Counted from the first letter of the stretch, positions 31,844-40,961 are shown. The stretch: DNA of 64,000 nucleotides from JANNYA01 sp043754435 (GCA_043754435.1 JAYUUS010000146.1:51745-115744), one strand, 5' to 3'. Notes: generated by a model not told the origin, from the sequence alone. Program-made: numbers and translations.

Positions 31844-33103
31844 ATGAGTCCAATCCTCAACCGCTACCTGATCCGTGAAATCGCTGCTGCTATGCTTGCG
31901 ACCGCAGTATTGCTGTTGGTGGTAATATTTTGTGGGCTGCTGACGGATGTGTTGAGCAAAATCACCCAAGGACGTTTCCCGCCGGGCTTGATTCTGACCC
32001 AAATGGCGCTGCGAGTGCCGATGGCGCTGAGTCTATTGCTGCCGCTCGCCGGATTCATCGGGGTTATTCTTGCCTACACTCGGCTGTATCGGGATTCCGA
32101 ACTTGCCGTGCTGCGCGCTAGCGGCTTTTCTGAGCTGGGCCTATTAGCACCAGTATTTACCTTTGCGATGCCGCTAGCGGTGGTTATTGGTGCCGTTTCG
32201 CTCTACTTAGCACCCACGGCACAGCGAATTGCGATTGACCAAGCGGAACTTGCGAATCGTCAGGTCGCGGTTGCGGGGCTGGAGCCGGGCAGCTTTGTGC
32301 AACTCAAAAGCAGTAATGCGGTCATTTTTGCCGGCGAGTTGGTGGCCAATAAAGCTTTTCGTGATGTTCTGATCGTACGCACCATGCCGAGCGATGCGGC
32401 CGGGCACGAACAATTGCAAATTGTGCGCGCCAAAAGTGGCGTAATCGGCTCGGAAAAGAAAAATGCGCCGACAATCCTGCGCTTGAGTGAAGGCCAACGC
32501 ACCGACATTGTGCTGGGTCAAAATAATATTGAACGTGCGGCGTTTAAGCAGGCAGACCTTGCACTACCCGAAAGCCTGCAGCAAGGGCGCGGCTATTTGA
32601 TCGAAGATTTACCCTCGCAAACGCTGCTTGCAACACTGGCCGGCCGCGCCGAACTACAGGCGCGTGTCAGTGCACCGATCATGCTGATTTTGCTGATGCT
32701 GCTGGCACCCGCACTCGCACGCAGCGCGCCACGGCAGGTACGCTATGACCGTATCGTTATTGGCGTGCTGCTGTATTTGGTTTACACGCAAGCGATTGAA
32801 TTGGCGAAAAAAGCGATGCTGCTCGGTAAAACACCGGAATTTATCGGTATTTGGTGGGTACATGGCTTGTTTATATTGAGCCTCATCTTGGTTTATCGGG
32901 CGCAACTGGTGCTGGCTTGGCGCGCGCGTAGGGAAAGGGTGCTCTTGATTGCGAGCAAATCGTTACCTAATTCCCCGAGCGCTTCGCCGGGTAAATCCAC
33001 GCTTGAGCCAAATGGTTTGCCAAAGCAAGACGCGCTGGCTAAAGATGCTTTCCCACGCCAAAACCCGTTAAATAAAAGCGTTTTGCCAAGGCCAAAAGAG
33101 TGA
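31844..33103 (+). CDS. lptF: LptF, LPS transport permease
   Basis: A 419-aa inner-membrane permease of the LptB2FG ABC transporter that extracts lipopolysaccharide from the inner membrane and feeds it to the LptC-A-D bridge. N-terminal LNRYLIREIAAAMLATAVLLLVVIF, SLLLPLAGFIGVILAYTRLYRDSELAVLRASGFSELGL (coupling helix) and C-terminal spans fit LptF, with a large periplasmic beta-jellyroll between. The last 45 residues are a low-complexity tail (Pro, Asn, Lys, Leu) not usual in the family. It overlaps lptG by four bases. Confidence 0.93.
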   Translation: MSPILNRYLIREIAAAMLATAVLLLVVIFCGLLTDVLSKITQGRFPPGLILTQMALRVPMALSLLLPLAGFIGVILAYTRLYRDSELAVLRASGFSELGLLAPVFTFAMPLAVVIGAVSLYLAPTAQRIAIDQAELANRQVAVAGLEPGSFVQLKSSNAVIFAGELVANKAFRDVLIVRTMPSDAAGHEQLQIVRAKSGVIGSEKKNAPTILRLSEGQRTDIVLGQNNIERAAFKQADLALPESLQQGRGYLIEDLPSQTLLATLAGRAELQARVSAPIMLILLMLLAPALARSAPRQVRYDRIVIGVLLYLVYTQAIELAKKAMLLGKTPEFIGIWWVHGLFILSLILVYRAQLVLAWRARRERVLLIASKSLPNSPSASPGKSTLEPNGLPKQDALAKDAFPRQNPLNKSVLPRPKE

Positions 33104-34176
33104 AGCGCGGCACTGCGCTGATATTTCGCCACGTCGTGCCGATGGTGCTGCTGGCTTGGCTGGTGCTGATTGCAGTCACGGCTTTGCTCACCGTCAAAGA
33201 TGAGCTTGCCAAGCTCGGCGGCGGCTATGAATTAAGCAATTTATTGATGTATTTGGCACTGACCACGCCGCGCCGCGCGTATGAATACTTCGTCTATGCC
33301 GGAGTGATGGGCACAGTGATGGGGCTTGGGCAATTGGCACAGAGCAGCGAACTGGTCGCGCTGCAATCGCTCGGATTCTCGAAACGCGCCATTGTCCTGC
33401 GCGCGTTGGCAGCGCTTGCCCTGCTGACGTTTGTAGTCATGGGCTTTGCCGAACTGTGGGGCAGCCTCGGGGATCGCAAAGCGCAGGAAATTTTATCCAA
33501 ATCGCGCAATCAAGGGATGAGCTTTAGCACGGGAAATAGCCTTTGGATCAAGGATGGCCCGGTGTTTATCAATGCCAATACCGCAATTGCCACCGAAAAT
33601 GGTCAAAGTGTGGAGCTTTGGGGCGTGCGGATTTTAAGCTTTGACGATGGTGTAGATCTAACCCGTGTGGTCAGTGCGAAAACCGCCACCCACCTGGCGA
33701 ATCAGGGTTGGCTGTTAAAAGATGTGATTGATCAAAACTTCCAGCCAGAATCGGCTAGCGTGGTGCAAAAGCCCGAGCTGCTGTGGCCTTCGGTGCTGGA
33801 ACCGGGGCAAATTGCCGCACGCGCGCTCAAACCTTCACAGCAAAGTATCGCCGAGTTAGCGCAAAACGTCGCTTACGCCCGCGCGAACCAGCTGGATGAA
33901 TTGGCTTTTAGCTCAGCGATGTGGGTGCGCATTTGCTTCCCGCTGGCCGTGCTTTCACTGGCATTAGCGGCAGCCTCGTTTGCCTTTACGTCTTTACGCA
34001 GTGGTGGTTTGGGCCGCAGCATTTTCATAGGCATGATGATTGCGATCGTGTTTTTTGTAGCCCAACGCATCGCAGCGAATTTGTTTGAGACTTTCCACTG
34101 GCCGATGTTAGTCGCCAACGTCCTGCCCCCGCTGCTAATCGCAAGCTGGGCGCTTGGGCGTCTGTCGCGAAGGTGA
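33100..34176 (+). CDS. lptG: LptG, LPS transport permease
   Basis: The 358-aa partner of LptF. The N-terminal spans, PRRAYEYFVYAGVMGTVMGLGQLAQSSELVALQSLGFSKR (coupling helix region with SELxALxSxG), a periplasmic domain, and three C-terminal spans (LGRSIFIGMMIAIVFFVAQRI) match LptG. It starts at GTG 33100 inside the lptF stop, so it is translationally coupled to it. Confidence 0.93.
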   Translation: MKRGTALIFRHVVPMVLLAWLVLIAVTALLTVKDELAKLGGGYELSNLLMYLALTTPRRAYEYFVYAGVMGTVMGLGQLAQSSELVALQSLGFSKRAIVLRALAALALLTFVVMGFAELWGSLGDRKAQEILSKSRNQGMSFSTGNSLWIKDGPVFINANTAIATENGQSVELWGVRILSFDDGVDLTRVVSAKTATHLANQGWLLKDVIDQNFQPESASVVQKPELLWPSVLEPGQIAARALKPSQQSIAELAQNVAYARANQLDELAFSSAMWVRICFPLAVLSLALAAASFAFTSLRSGGLGRSIFIGMMIAIVFFVAQRIAANLFETFHWPMLVANVLPPLLIASWALGRLSRR

Positions 34177-34256
34177 TGCGAAAGTACGCGGCAACTGCTC
34201 GGCTTTGCGAGTTTTCAGCGCAGTTTTGGGCTGTTGAGAGACCATGAACCTTGTCT

Positions 34257-34329
34257 TTGCGAGCGTAGCGAAGCAATCTTGTCTTTTAGTTGGGGCGCTT
34301 TGAGATTGCTTCACTTCGTTCGCAATGAC
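34257..34329. repeat. Palindromic intergenic repeat after lptG
   Basis: Left arm TTGCGAGCGTAGCGAAGCAA at 34257-34276 and right arm AGATTGCTTCACTTCGTTCG starting at 34303 are inverted copies (core GAAGCAATCT/AGATTGCTTC) of the dispersed repeat found in many bacterial genomes. It lies between lptG and mrp and can form a long hairpin, perhaps ending the lptFG transcript. Confidence 0.75.
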
Positions 34330-34383
34330 GAAACCGTAAAAAGTAATGTGCGGCGGTAAAATTAAATATTTAGGATTATTTCT

Positions 34384-35511
34384 ATGAGCTTGACGGAAGC
34401 ATTTGTACGCGCACGATTGGCGGAATTTATCGACATCCATACCGAATCGAATCTGGTGCAGGCGGGTGCCGTCAAGGGCATCGGTATTTCTGGCTCGAAA
34501 GTCAGCGTCGAGCTGCGCTTAAGCTATCCGGCGAAGCGTTTTGGCGAATTGCTGGCCGAGCAAGTGCGCGAACACCTTATTGCGAGTGACGAAATTTCAG
34601 CGGCCGTGGTGGATGTCAGCTGGGTCGTACACGCGCACAAAGTGCAAAAAGAACTGACCCCATTGACGGGCATAAAAAACATTATCGCGATTGCATCCGG
34701 CAAAGGCGGCGTCGGCAAAAGCACGACAGCGGCGAATTTGGCGCTGGCCTTGGCAAGTGAAGGGGCGCGTGTGGGCGTGTTGGACGCTGATATTTATGGC
34801 CCTAGCCAAGTGCTAATGCTCGGCATCACCACCCGCGCGGAAAGCAAAGACGGCGGCTATACGCTGGCCCCAAAAGTGAATTACGGCCTGGAAATGATGT
34901 CCATTGGCTTGATGGCCGGCGACGACACGCCGATGGTTTTACGCGGCCCAATGGTGACCAAAGCGCTAATGGAAATGCTGCTGCAAACGCAGTGGGGCAC
35001 CAGTTTTGCCACGCCCGGTATTGAAGGCAGCGGTGGTTTGGATTATCTAGTGATTGACCTGCCACCCGGCACTGGCGATATCCAGCTCACCCTCTGCCAG
35101 CGCGTGCCGGTTTCAGGGGCCCTGATCGTCACGACGCCGCAAGATTTGGCGCTGTTAGATGCTAAGAAAGCCCTAAAAATGTTCGAGAAAGTCGATGTTC
35201 CGGTACTTGGAATCGTCGAAAATATGGCGACCCATATATGTACCAACTGCGGCCATGAGGAGGCAATTTTCGGTGCCGGCGGCGGTGCAAAAATGGCCGG
35301 TGAATATGATGTAGCGCTGCTTGGGCAACTACCGCTTGCCATGCGCATACGCGCCGCTGCCGATTCCGGCGCACCGACTGTGGTCAGCGACCCGGATAGC
35401 GAACTCGCCGAGCGCTACCGCATGATCGCGCGCAAAACCGCCGCACGTTTAGGTCAGTCCGCCCGCAATAAGGCGATCGCGTTTCCTAAAATTGTGATCC
35501 AAAATACCTAG
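34384..35511 (+). CDS. apbC: Mrp/ApbC, iron-sulfur cluster carrier ATPase
   Basis: A 375-aa P-loop ATPase that carries Fe-S clusters to target proteins. The N-terminal DUF59-like domain is followed by the deviant Walker A motif IASGKGGVGKST at about residues 103-114, DIYGPSQ and LIVTTPQDLALLD. The C-terminal cluster-binding cysteines are in CTNCGHEEAIFG (CxxC). It is a single gene, 73 bases after the repeat. Confidence 0.95.
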   Translation: MSLTEAFVRARLAEFIDIHTESNLVQAGAVKGIGISGSKVSVELRLSYPAKRFGELLAEQVREHLIASDEISAAVVDVSWVVHAHKVQKELTPLTGIKNIIAIASGKGGVGKSTTAANLALALASEGARVGVLDADIYGPSQVLMLGITTRAESKDGGYTLAPKVNYGLEMMSIGLMAGDDTPMVLRGPMVTKALMEMLLQTQWGTSFATPGIEGSGGLDYLVIDLPPGTGDIQLTLCQRVPVSGALIVTTPQDLALLDAKKALKMFEKVDVPVLGIVENMATHICTNCGHEEAIFGAGGGAKMAGEYDVALLGQLPLAMRIRAAADSGAPTVVSDPDSELAERYRMIARKTAARLGQSARNKAIAFPKIVIQNT

Positions 35512-35815
35512 TTGGTTGATTCGGCGGGCAACAGTAGAGCGCTTCAGCGACTTTAAGCCCTGCGCGAATGATGGGAATGTCGGCTTTCGCTCACCAAGCG
35601 CGGGATACGTCACGCGAATCGCTGATTTCTAAAACACCCTTTGAGACTTGTACTGTGAGCTATGACCTCGGCGTTTGCGAACCACCTGAACCACCTGCTG
35701 GCGAACCCGTCCCTAACTTCTTTGAAACAGCCGTTCGCATTGGGTAGAGCCCGAGTCCATGCTAGGATCAATGCCCGTCGAGGTCCTGACGGCTCTGCAC
35801 CTCAAGGGGAAAGTC
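35512..35815. other. 304-base intergenic region with one candidate promoter
   Basis: No gene or RNA recognised. The only feature supported is a possible promoter at 35740-35768 for the acidic secreted protein. The base composition shifts towards G and C from here on, marking the left edge of a likely acquired segment. Confidence 0.5.
35740..35768 (+). promoter_or_regulatory. Candidate promoter of the acidic secreted protein gene
   Basis: TTGGGT and TAGGAT are separated by 17 bases, with TGC directly before the -10 box (extended -10 form), 48 bases before ATG 35816. Plausible, but the match is moderate. Confidence 0.4.
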
Positions 35816-36196
35816 ATGAAAGTGTTCGGTGTTGCCGCTGCGATTGCCGTTCTGTTCTTGCCGTCGACGGTACTTGCTTCCAATAGCGCCCTTCACCGGG
35901 GTCTCGCTACCGTGGCTCCCGAGGAGCTTGAGCAAGGCGATGAATCAGCGCCCGTAGAGGAAGCCGCTGTTCCGGCACCAGCGCCCGAGGCAACCGAGCC
36001 GGCGGACGATGCCTCGCAGGCGACTCCGACGGAAGAAGCCGCACCGGAGCCTGCCCCGGCTGATGAACCGGTCGACACGGATGAGGGCGACATCGCTGAA
36101 GGCGAAGAGCCTGCTGCGCTGGATGAAGACGAGGAAACGGATGATGAAGACGAAGAAACAGATGATGAAGATGAGGAAACGGATGAGTTTGAATAG
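35816..36196 (+). CDS. Secreted Pro/Ala/Thr-rich acidic repeat protein
   Basis: A 126-aa exported protein: a signal peptide of 22 residues (MKVFGVAAAIAVLFLPSTVLA), then a low-complexity mature part. First comes a mucin-like stretch rich in Pro, Ala, Glu and Thr (EEAAVPAPAPEATEPADD, SQATPTEEAAPEPAPADEP), then an extremely acidic end with three DEETDDE heptads. No folded domain or lipobox is seen. The ribosome site AAGGGGAAAGTC fits ATG 35816; earlier in-frame ATGs would break the signal peptide. It is 90 bases before a GT60-like glycosyltransferase gene, and its threonines are possible glycosylation sites, which is inference. It could bind Ca or other cations. No known family. Confidence 0.72.
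   Translation: MKVFGVAAAIAVLFLPSTVLASNSALHRGLATVAPEELEQGDESAPVEEAAVPAPAPEATEPADDASQATPTEEAAPEPAPADEPVDTDEGDIAEGEEPAALDEDEETDDEDEETDDEDEETDEFE
36128..36190 (+). repeat. Three tandem 21-bp coding repeats (DEETDDE heptads)
   Basis: Units at 36128-36148, 36149-36169 and 36170-36190 each encode Asp-Glu-Glu-Thr-Asp followed by two more residues; the third ends in EF. Synonymous differences between units show the repeat is not a very recent slippage product. Confidence 0.85.
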
Positions 36197-36286
36197 GCGG
36201 CGCAGTTCCTGTTAGGGCTGGTGAGCTGATATACCAACCCATCCTGGAGCGAACATGCACCTCTTGGCACGCCGGTTGAGCTTGAT

Positions 36287-37552
36287 ATGACGACTGCAAC
36301 GAGGCCGTTGCTGCGCGCACTCCGCTCGACTCTGCTCGCCGTCGTCGCTTGCCTCGGCTTCGCAGCGCAGGTGCGCGCATCGCCCGAAGTCGGGGTAGCG
36401 ACTGTGCCCGACGCGCAGGTGGCGCTATTCCAGCGCGATATCTGTGGCACCACTGAAGCTGAGTTCGAGACGCCTCAGCGGGTGGAGAAGCGTGGGCACA
36501 TCTTCGTCAGCATTGTCTCCTACCGGGACCAAGCATGCAAGCGCACCATCGCCGATCTCTTTGCCAAGGCCGCGCATCCGGAGCGGATTACGGTTGGCGT
36601 TGTGCAGCAGAACAAGGCGGGTAGCGCCGAGGATTGCATTGCCGGATGTGCGCTCTGCTTAGAGAAGCAACGGCGCGGGCAGATTCTGGTCAAGGACTAT
36701 GACTACACCCAAGCCCGCGGTCCAGCGTTTGCCCGGTGGGCGGCGTCACGGCTGTGGGACGGCAGCGAGTTCTATCTGCAGATTGATGCCCATTCCAATT
36801 TCCAGCCCTATTGGGACCAGAGCATCATCGCGCAGCACCGTGCGCTTGGCGATCCGGACGCGATCCTAACCCACCATCCACCGGCACCTGCCCAGATCCA
36901 AACTGCCCTGGCTCGCGGTCGCACCAGCCTCAATTGCCTGTCGAGCTGGGACGAGGATGGCATCTTCCAGCCGTCTTCCCGGCTGGTCGATGCGCGAGGT
37001 CCGCTGCCCTTGCGGTCGCCGTTCGCTGCGGCCGGGTTCTTGTTCATGCCTGCGCGCGCGCTGCGCGAGGTGCCCTTTGATCCCTACTTGGTGTTCCTGT
37101 TCCAACCGGAGGAATCGCTGTTGTCGATGCGCCTGTGGACCGCTGGCTTCAACCTCTATGCGCCGGTGCGGCCGGTAATTTCCCACGAGTATCATCGTGC
37201 CAGGACACTGCGCTTTTACGAGCGTGCTAACGAATTACAGACCTGCCGCGCCCGCGCCGTTACCCGCGCGCAGTATCTCCTCGGGGTGATCACGCGGGAT
37301 GGCGTCGATCCTGCCTTTCGCGCGGGCCTCGACCGCTATGGCGTCGGCCCTGCCCGCTCACTGGCCGACTACTACGCGTATGCCGGCCTCGAGAATCCCG
37401 GGCTGACCCTGATTGCCGATCTCGGCTTGGCCCCGTTCGACCGGTGGGCCGGTGGCCCGCTTGCCGCTGCGGTGGCGATGGGCGACTCGGCACCGGTCAT
37501 AAAGCGTCGCTGTCGACGGCCGCCCGCGGCCAAGATGTCCAGAAGGCCGTAA
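36287..37552 (+). CDS. GT60-like polypeptide GlcNAc-transferase family protein (PF11397 type)
   Basis: A 421-aa protein with an N-terminal hydrophobic signal or anchor (LRSTLLAVVACLGFAAQVRA). The catalytic region is HIFVSIVSYRDQACKRTIADLF, then DYDYTQARGPAFARWAASRLWDGSEFYLQIDAHSNF, with QIDAH the probable metal/UDP-sugar DxD-like site at about residues 165-169. These blocks are those of the Skp1-hydroxyproline GlcNAc-transferase family (GT60) known mainly from protists, with scattered bacterial members. An export signal is odd, since nucleotide sugars are cytoplasmic; a membrane anchor with the domain inside is an alternative. The last 15 residues are basic and unlike the family. It is paired with the acidic secreted protein upstream. 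The family call is firm; the acceptor is unknown. Confidence 0.8.
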   Translation: MTTATRPLLRALRSTLLAVVACLGFAAQVRASPEVGVATVPDAQVALFQRDICGTTEAEFETPQRVEKRGHIFVSIVSYRDQACKRTIADLFAKAAHPERITVGVVQQNKAGSAEDCIAGCALCLEKQRRGQILVKDYDYTQARGPAFARWAASRLWDGSEFYLQIDAHSNFQPYWDQSIIAQHRALGDPDAILTHHPPAPAQIQTALARGRTSLNCLSSWDEDGIFQPSSRLVDARGPLPLRSPFAAAGFLFMPARALREVPFDPYLVFLFQPEESLLSMRLWTAGFNLYAPVRPVISHEYHRARTLRFYERANELQTCRARAVTRAQYLLGVITRDGVDPAFRAGLDRYGVGPARSLADYYAYAGLENPGLTLIADLGLAPFDRWAGGPLAAAVAMGDSAPVIKRRCRRPPAAKMSRRP

Positions 37553-37642
37553 CGCTGACAGCAGGAATACGTGGCGCTGCCCTTTTGGAGCGTCGGCGCG
37601 CACAGATCATCCAGGTGGACCGTCAATCTGAAACCAGCCAAT

Positions 37643-38587
37643 CTATCCCCCAACCCCAACAAAATTCTCATCATCCAAAACCGGCTCACCATCCCAGCAA
37701 TACGCCACCAAAGGCCCATGTATCGCCGCGCTGTAATCGACACAGGCGGCCATGGGCGATTGCCGTTTTGGCTTGCCGGTCATCCAGTAGTGTCCGAAAA
37801 ATACGGGTTTGGCGTTGTCATACGGCGAACGCGGATCCGCTTTGATGTGTAGATCGGGCAGTTTTTCAAGAGTTTGCTTGGACATGATCGCCAAATCTCG
37901 ATAGCTAGTTGCTTCGGTATCCCACCACCTAATCCGAACTTCATGGCGGGTGTGGCCATCTTTATCTTGAAAAGAATGCCCGTCGGGCAAGCGAATCTCT
38001 AAGCCTTTAGTCAAACCTTCTACGGTTCTAAACGGCATTTGCCCTTTGCGGCTGGCCGCCACTATCAGTTCTGGCGTCAATTGCAGTGCAGGCGTCAAAA
38101 GCGGCCTAAGCTCGGCCATGTAACCGTCGTGCCAACAGGCGTGCACCACGCGCAGACCGGGCAGATCGAGCCATAGCGGCAGCGTCATAAACCAATTGAC
38201 AAGCTCTGCGTGCAGGGCCGGTTTGCCGTCTACCTCGTCTAGAAAAGCTTTGTGTTGTTTGAGGTTATTCTCGCCTTTTTCACCCTTATGCGGGCGTAAA
38301 AACTCAGCGGGCAGTTCCGGGTCTGGGGTGTGCCAGGCGATTGCATTGAATTCATGATTGCCCATCACCGCCATTGCGCTGCCGGCATCCAGCATGCGGC
38401 GCACGGTCATTACGCTGTCAATTTGGCGCGGCCCTCGGTCGATAAAGTCGCCCACGAAAATCGCGGTTCGGCCCGCACCGCTGGTATGGCGGTAGGCACC
38501 GTTTGATTCCCGGTAGCCCAGCTGCTTAAGCAAAGCGTGCAGTTTTTCGGCCTGCCCGTGAATATCGCCAATAATGTCGTATGCCAT
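37643..38587 (-). CDS. Calcineurin-like metallophosphoesterase (PrpE/ApaH type)
   Basis: A 314-aa cytoplasmic phosphoesterase with all the metal-binding blocks of the fold: DIIGDIHGQ (DxH), FVGDFIDRGP (GDxxDRG), VMGNHEFN (GNHE), VVHACWH and FFGHYW. The small size and the opening blocks resemble Ser/Thr phosphatases of the bacteriophage lambda/PrpE group and symmetrical Ap4A hydrolases. The substrate cannot be deduced. It is convergent with the GT60-like gene, with 90 bases between them. Confidence 0.87.
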   Translation of the reverse strand: MAYDIIGDIHGQAEKLHALLKQLGYRESNGAYRHTSGAGRTAIFVGDFIDRGPRQIDSVMTVRRMLDAGSAMAVMGNHEFNAIAWHTPDPELPAEFLRPHKGEKGENNLKQHKAFLDEVDGKPALHAELVNWFMTLPLWLDLPGLRVVHACWHDGYMAELRPLLTPALQLTPELIVAASRKGQMPFRTVEGLTKGLEIRLPDGHSFQDKDGHTRHEVRIRWWDTEATSYRDLAIMSKQTLEKLPDLHIKADPRSPYDNAKPVFFGHYWMTGKPKRQSPMAACVDYSAAIHGPLVAYCWDGEPVLDDENFVGVGG

Positions 38588-38792
38588 GTTTTCTCATCCT
38601 CTATGTTGAGAAATTATGCCTTGAGATGCTCCAGGTGCCAAAAAGCAGCAACATTTTTGTTTTTGCGAAAACCATCAAGGCACGGTACGCCATCGCACAG
38701 AGGCGTGGCGTAACAAGAGGCATTGTGCGCGCACACCGGTGCCAGCGCAAAAACAATGCTGGCGCGGCCCAGCTCACCTTAAGGCAACGACT

Positions 38793-39395
38793 ATGGTTAA
38801 GTTTAAATTTTTCATCGCCCTGGCTTTTGCGCTCGGCTTATCCGGCTGTGGCTACAACAAAATCCAGACAACGGACGAACAGACTAAGTCCAGTTGGGCG
38901 GAGGTGCTCAATCAGTACCAGCGGCGTGCTGATCTGGTGCCGAATTTGGTCAACACTGTCAAGGGCGCGGCCGCCTATGAGCAGGACACCCTAGTCGCAG
39001 TCGTCAACGCGCGTGCCAAGGCCACAGCGATTAATGCCACGCCCGAGCTCGTCAATGACCCGCAAGCGTTCGCAAAATTCGAGGCGGCCCAAAGTGAGCT
39101 ATCGAGCGCGCTATCAAAGCTGTTGGTGGTGGTCGAAAAATACCCTGACCTCAAGGCCAACACCGGCTATCGCGACCTGCAGGCGCAGCTGGAAGGCACG
39201 GAGAATCGCATTGCCGTGGCGCGCAATCGCTATATCAGCTCGGTGCAAGAGTACAACGTCACTGTGCGTTCATTTCCAGGCAACCTGACTGCGAAGATGT
39301 TCGGCTATCCGGCCAAAGCGAACTTCAGCGTGGCGAACGAAAAAGCGATCACAACCCCGCCGGTCGTGGACTTTAACGGCTCCGGTACGAAGTAA
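38793..39395 (+). CDS. lemA: LemA family lipoprotein
   Basis: A 200-aa LemA-family protein. A signal peptide with a lipobox (LGLSGCGYN) is followed by long helices. The segment QTKSSWAEVLNQYQRRADLVPNLVNTVKGAA is the LemA signature, and NRYISSVQEYNVTVRSFPGN is near the end. Its function is unknown; LemA proteins are very often encoded with TPM-domain proteins, as here, suggesting a membrane-associated complex. ATG 38793 is chosen over an open frame that starts earlier. Confidence 0.92.
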   Translation: MVKFKFFIALAFALGLSGCGYNKIQTTDEQTKSSWAEVLNQYQRRADLVPNLVNTVKGAAAYEQDTLVAVVNARAKATAINATPELVNDPQAFAKFEAAQSELSSALSKLLVVVEKYPDLKANTGYRDLQAQLEGTENRIAVARNRYISSVQEYNVTVRSFPGNLTAKMFGYPAKANFSVANEKAITTPPVVDFNGSGTK

Positions 39396-39407
39396 GCTAG
39401 CCTTTAA

Positions 39408-40331
39408 GTGAACCTTATGCGTTTAGCAGCTTCGCGCCGTTATCCATGCAGGCTTTATTTATGGATAGTAGCGCTGTGGCTGCTGACTGTATTGGCACCC
39501 GTCTATGCCGCCAATTCCACCAATGGACTTGTACCGGTGCCGCCACTGCAAGCGCGGCTGACGGATCTAACGGGCACGCTGTCGGCTGAGCAAAAGTCGG
39601 GATTGGAGCAATCTTTACGCGCTTTTGAAACCCGTAAAGGCGCCCAGATCGCGGTGCTGATTGTGCCCACCACCCAGCCCGAAGAAATCGAGCAATATGC
39701 TTTGCGCGTGGTGGAGCTGTGGCAGCTGGGCCGCAAAAAAGTGGACGATGGGGCCTTGCTGCTGATCGCCAAGGATGATCGGGCGCTGCGCATTGAAGTT
39801 GGCTATGGCATCGAAGGCGCGCTGAATGATGCGACGGCCAAGCGTATCGTCAGTGAGATCATTGCGCCTAAGCTGAGCGCAGGCGATTATTTCGGCGGTA
39901 TCAGCGCGGGTGTCGATCAGATGATTCGTGTCATTGATGGCGAGCCGCTGCCTACACCCAAGCCGTTTAGCACTGGCTCCCCAGCCGGTTCAATCAGCCA
40001 AAATATCGGGCAATTGCTGCCCTTTTTGTTGGTCGGCGCATTGATGCTCGGCGGCGTGCTGCGCAAGGCGCTTGGTCGTATCCCTGGTGCTATAGCAACC
40101 GGCGGGTTGCTTGGCCTCGGCAGCTGGCTGTTGGGCGGGGCGTTGATTGTCGCCCTAATGTTCGGCGGCATTGGCTTTTTCATCACTTTGCTAGGGCTGG
40201 GGCTTGGTGGACGCGGCGTCATGCCGGGTGGCTACTACGGCGGCATGGGCGGAAGCGGCGGATTCGGTAGCGGCGGCTTCAGCGGCGGCGGCGGCGGATT
40301 TGGTGGCGGCGGCGCATCGGGGCGGTTTTAG
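39408..40331 (+). CDS. TPM-domain membrane protein (YgcG family)
   Basis: A 307-aa protein: signal peptide, TPM domain (LTDLTGTLSAEQKSGLEQSL, ETRKGAQIAVLIVPTTQPEEIEQYA, RALRIEVGYGIEGAL), two membrane segments and a Gly/Ser-rich tail (GGSGGFGSGGFSGGGGGF, ending RF). This is the standard layout of YgcG-like proteins. Start GTG 39408 or ATG 39417. It is 12 bases after lemA and two bases before a second TPM gene. TPM domains have been linked to phosphatase activity and photosystem II repair in plants; the bacterial role is unknown. Confidence 0.9.
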   Translation: MNLMRLAASRRYPCRLYLWIVALWLLTVLAPVYAANSTNGLVPVPPLQARLTDLTGTLSAEQKSGLEQSLRAFETRKGAQIAVLIVPTTQPEEIEQYALRVVELWQLGRKKVDDGALLLIAKDDRALRIEVGYGIEGALNDATAKRIVSEIIAPKLSAGDYFGGISAGVDQMIRVIDGEPLPTPKPFSTGSPAGSISQNIGQLLPFLLVGALMLGGVLRKALGRIPGAIATGGLLGLGSWLLGGALIVALMFGGIGFFITLLGLGLGGRGVMPGGYYGGMGGSGGFGSGGFSGGGGGFGGGGASGRF

Positions 40332-40333
40332 CC

Positions 40334-40831
40334 ATGAACCTCAAACGTATTTTTCGGCATCTTGCCATGAGCCAAAGCCAGCTTAATCGCGCTTTTCCGC
40401 AAACGGCACTGAATGCCATCGAGCAGGCGGTTAAAGAGAGTGAAATCACCCATATGGGTGAAATTCGCTTCGTCGTCGAAGGCGCACTTGACGGCGCGGT
40501 GCTATTGCGTGGGCAAACGCCCAGGGAACGCGCAGTAGAGCTGTTTTCACAATTGCAAATGTGGAATACCGAGCACAACACCGGCGTATTAATTTATCTA
40601 TTACTCGCCGACCGTGCGGTCGAAATCATTGCGGATCGGGGTATTCACGCTAAAGCAGGTTTGCATCACTGGACCGGAATCTGTCAGGACATGGAAGCAG
40701 CATTTACGGCCGCGAACTTTGAAAGCGGCGCGGTCAGCGGCATCCAGGCCGTGACGCGGCAACTGGTCGCGCACTTTCCCGCTGGCGCGCGCAATCTCAA
40801 TGAACTGCCGGATAAACCGCTGGTGATTTGA
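40334..40831 (+). CDS. Small TPM-domain protein
   Basis: A 165-aa TPM-domain protein without signal peptide or Gly-rich tail. THMGEIRFVVEGALDGAVLL, HNTGVLIYLLLADRAVEIIADRGIHAK and the final AVTRQLVAHFP helix are the core features. The third gene of the lemA-TPM-TPM operon, a widely conserved trio. Confidence 0.88.
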   Translation: MNLKRIFRHLAMSQSQLNRAFPQTALNAIEQAVKESEITHMGEIRFVVEGALDGAVLLRGQTPRERAVELFSQLQMWNTEHNTGVLIYLLLADRAVEIIADRGIHAKAGLHHWTGICQDMEAAFTAANFESGAVSGIQAVTRQLVAHFPAGARNLNELPDKPLVI

Positions 40832-40961
40832 CCGCTTCAGCTCTCAAGCGCCCCAACAGCGCCACGCAAATTCGCAATTGTGATGCAGCTCCGTCAACCA
40901 AAGCGCGCTAGCGCCGTTTACTATGAACTTCAGGTATTTCTAGCTATTTGGACGCGCCCCT

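Noticed and set aside
35893..36453. Long antisense Ser-rich reading frame across the acidic protein gene
   Set aside because: It is the mirror of the GAT/GAA-rich heptad repeats read backwards; it has no ribosome site and no recognisable domain.
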